From NCBI GenBank assembly GCA_003567115.1, contig PXAP01000015.1, positions 1 through 6,872 on the forward strand: a DNA stretch of 6,872 bases, read 5' to 3'. The notes below the pieces were generated by a model. It had not been told where the DNA came from and did no database searches. It was given only the letters and a program-made list of their open reading frames with translations. The stretch comes from Bacteroidota bacterium (lineage in GTDB: Bacteria > Bacteroidota > Bacteroidia > Bacteroidales > PUMT01). The position numbers and the translations under genes were made by a program. Shown here in pieces: positions 6,212-6,872 of this stretch (position 1 is the stretch's first letter; every line of letters begins with the position of its first letter).

Positions 6212-6577
6212 GATTTCTGTTTTTTAAGATTTATAATATTTGTGATTGTGCCTGGTTATACAAAAGTCCACTTTTTAGCTTTAGAAAGTGTTACATAATA
6301 AAGATGAATAATTACATAATTCGCAGATTTATTAAGTGCATCCTGCCCCAACGAATATCTAAAACAGATGGATTTTTTGTCGCCGTATATTATTATGGCC
6401 TGTATATTTATGATTAGGCACGGTTAGCTAACACGGTAACTTATCATTTTCGATTTATCGCTACCAAGTCTGGAAGAGGCTTACGAAGTTAGTTCTGCAT
6501 GCAAGTGAATTATGTAACTTATTTATAGGATTTTGTAATGGTTTGGGGACTGGTTTTTATGACCTTTGGCAATAATT
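6212..6577. other. Divergent intergenic region, no gene found
   Basis: 366 bp between the minus-strand DUF5670 start (6211) and the plus-strand AsmA-like start (6578), so it should hold promoters for both directions. I found no credible coding frame and no clear TTTG / TAnnTTTG pair of the Bacteroidota promoter type. It contains three copies of a 9-bp TTACATAAT motif, a 10-bp palindrome GTTAGCTAAC (6423-6432) overlapped by two CACGGT copies (6419 and 6432), and a TGCATGCA palindrome near 6497. Confidence 0.7.
6291..6517. repeat. TTACATAAT motif, two direct and one inverted copy
   Basis: TTACATAAT occurs at 6291-6299 and 6312-6320 (start-to-start 21 bp, two helical turns). Its reverse complement ATTATGTAA occurs at 6509-6517, within an 11-bp inverted match of 6312-6322 to 6507-6517. 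Helically phased spacing in a divergent promoter region fits a regulator binding site, but the motif is AT-rich and chance is a real alternative. Confidence 0.35.
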
Positions 6578-6872
6578 ATGATTAGGAAAAAAATATTATA
6601 TAAGATTCTGATAGGTATAGCTGCCGGTGTGCTGCTGGTGTTTTTATTAAAGGTATTTGTTTTGGAGCCATGGGTAAAGGAGAAAATCCAGTCCGTTATT
6701 AATAAAAGCACCGATGCATATCCTCTGAAAATTGAGAGGGTTCATATTTCGATCATCAGATCCGCAGTAGAGATTAAGAATATTTCGCTGAAATCAAAGC
6801 CGGAGCATACAGTAGAACCCGTTATTACCGTGCAGATCGAATCTTTATCATTAAAGAGGATAAGACTGGTTA
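6578..6872 (+). CDS. AsmA/DUF748-like membrane-anchored protein, N-terminal part
   Basis: 98 codons seen; the frame is open to the window edge. It starts MIRKKILYKI, then has one hydrophobic segment (about 10-28, LIGIAAGVLLVFLLKVFVL) preceded by basic residues, giving an N-in, periplasm-facing anchor. Beyond it come WVKEKIQSVINKST, then ...YPLKIERVHISIIRSAVEIKNISLKSKP, a beta-rich pattern in which an 'I.NISLKSKP'-type strand follows the anchor. This is the N-terminal layout of AsmA-like/DUF748 proteins, large envelope proteins linked to lipid transport or membrane homeostasis. The assignment rests on layout and pattern only, since the body of the protein is outside the window. The ATG at 6578 directly precedes the basic residues; a nearer upstream ATG at 6538 is in another frame and stops after 15 codons. 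Confidence 0.65.
   Translation, partial: MIRKKILYKILIGIAAGVLLVFLLKVFVLEPWVKEKIQSVINKSTDAYPLKIERVHISIIRSAVEIKNISLKSKPEHTVEPVITVQIESLSLKRIRLV

Noticed and set aside
6538..6585. Short frame MVWGLVFMTFGNNYD upstream of the AsmA-like gene
   Set aside because: 15 codons in a different frame that overlaps the real start; a leader peptide cannot be excluded but nothing supports it.
6523..6711. 62-codon minus-strand frame over the AsmA-like start
   Set aside because: Antisense to the membrane-anchor codons, AT-driven composition, no family resemblance.

Overview
The window looks like a chromosomal segment of a Bacteroidota bacterium. It is AT-rich, its genes lack Shine-Dalgarno sequences, and its gene families (CheB/CheR/PAS fusion, YtxH protein, DUF5670 mini-protein, small cupin-like protein, short outer-membrane beta-barrel protein) are commonly found together in that phylum. 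The genus cannot be named from sequence alone. I see no RNA genes, CRISPR arrays, insertion sequences or phage genes.

Left part (1-4200, plus strand): a signalling block. It opens with the C-terminal part of a histidine kinase (cut by the window edge). After 118 bp comes a 973-residue CheB methylesterase - CheR methyltransferase - PAS - coiled coil - PAS - PAS fusion with no kinase domain of its own. Two bases later comes a 184-residue coiled-coil/PAS protein with no output domain. All CheB and CheR signature residues that I can check are present. No chemoreceptor, CheA, CheW or CheY gene is visible. The block probably works as a two-component or sensory module rather than as classical chemotaxis, but this is inference.

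Middle (4373-4416): an almost perfect 21-bp hairpin with A and T tracts on its flanks separates the plus-strand block from the convergent minus-strand genes. It reads as a bidirectional terminator.

Right part (4475-6211, minus strand): four small genes, each separated by 100-190 bp. In transcription order they are a 50-residue DUF5670/lmo0937-type membrane protein, a YtxH-like protein, a cupin-fold protein without the usual metal-binding histidines, and a secreted beta-barrel-like protein. Homologues of the first two are often stress-associated, so a common stress or envelope theme is plausible. The intergenic gaps hold several inverted repeats, including a GC-rich double-hairpin element at 5997-6050 that resembles a dispersed intergenic repeat.

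Far right (6578-6872, plus strand): the start of an AsmA/DUF748-like membrane-anchored protein, cut by the window end. It is divergent from the DUF5670 gene across a 366-bp non-coding gap that carries three copies of a 9-bp motif.
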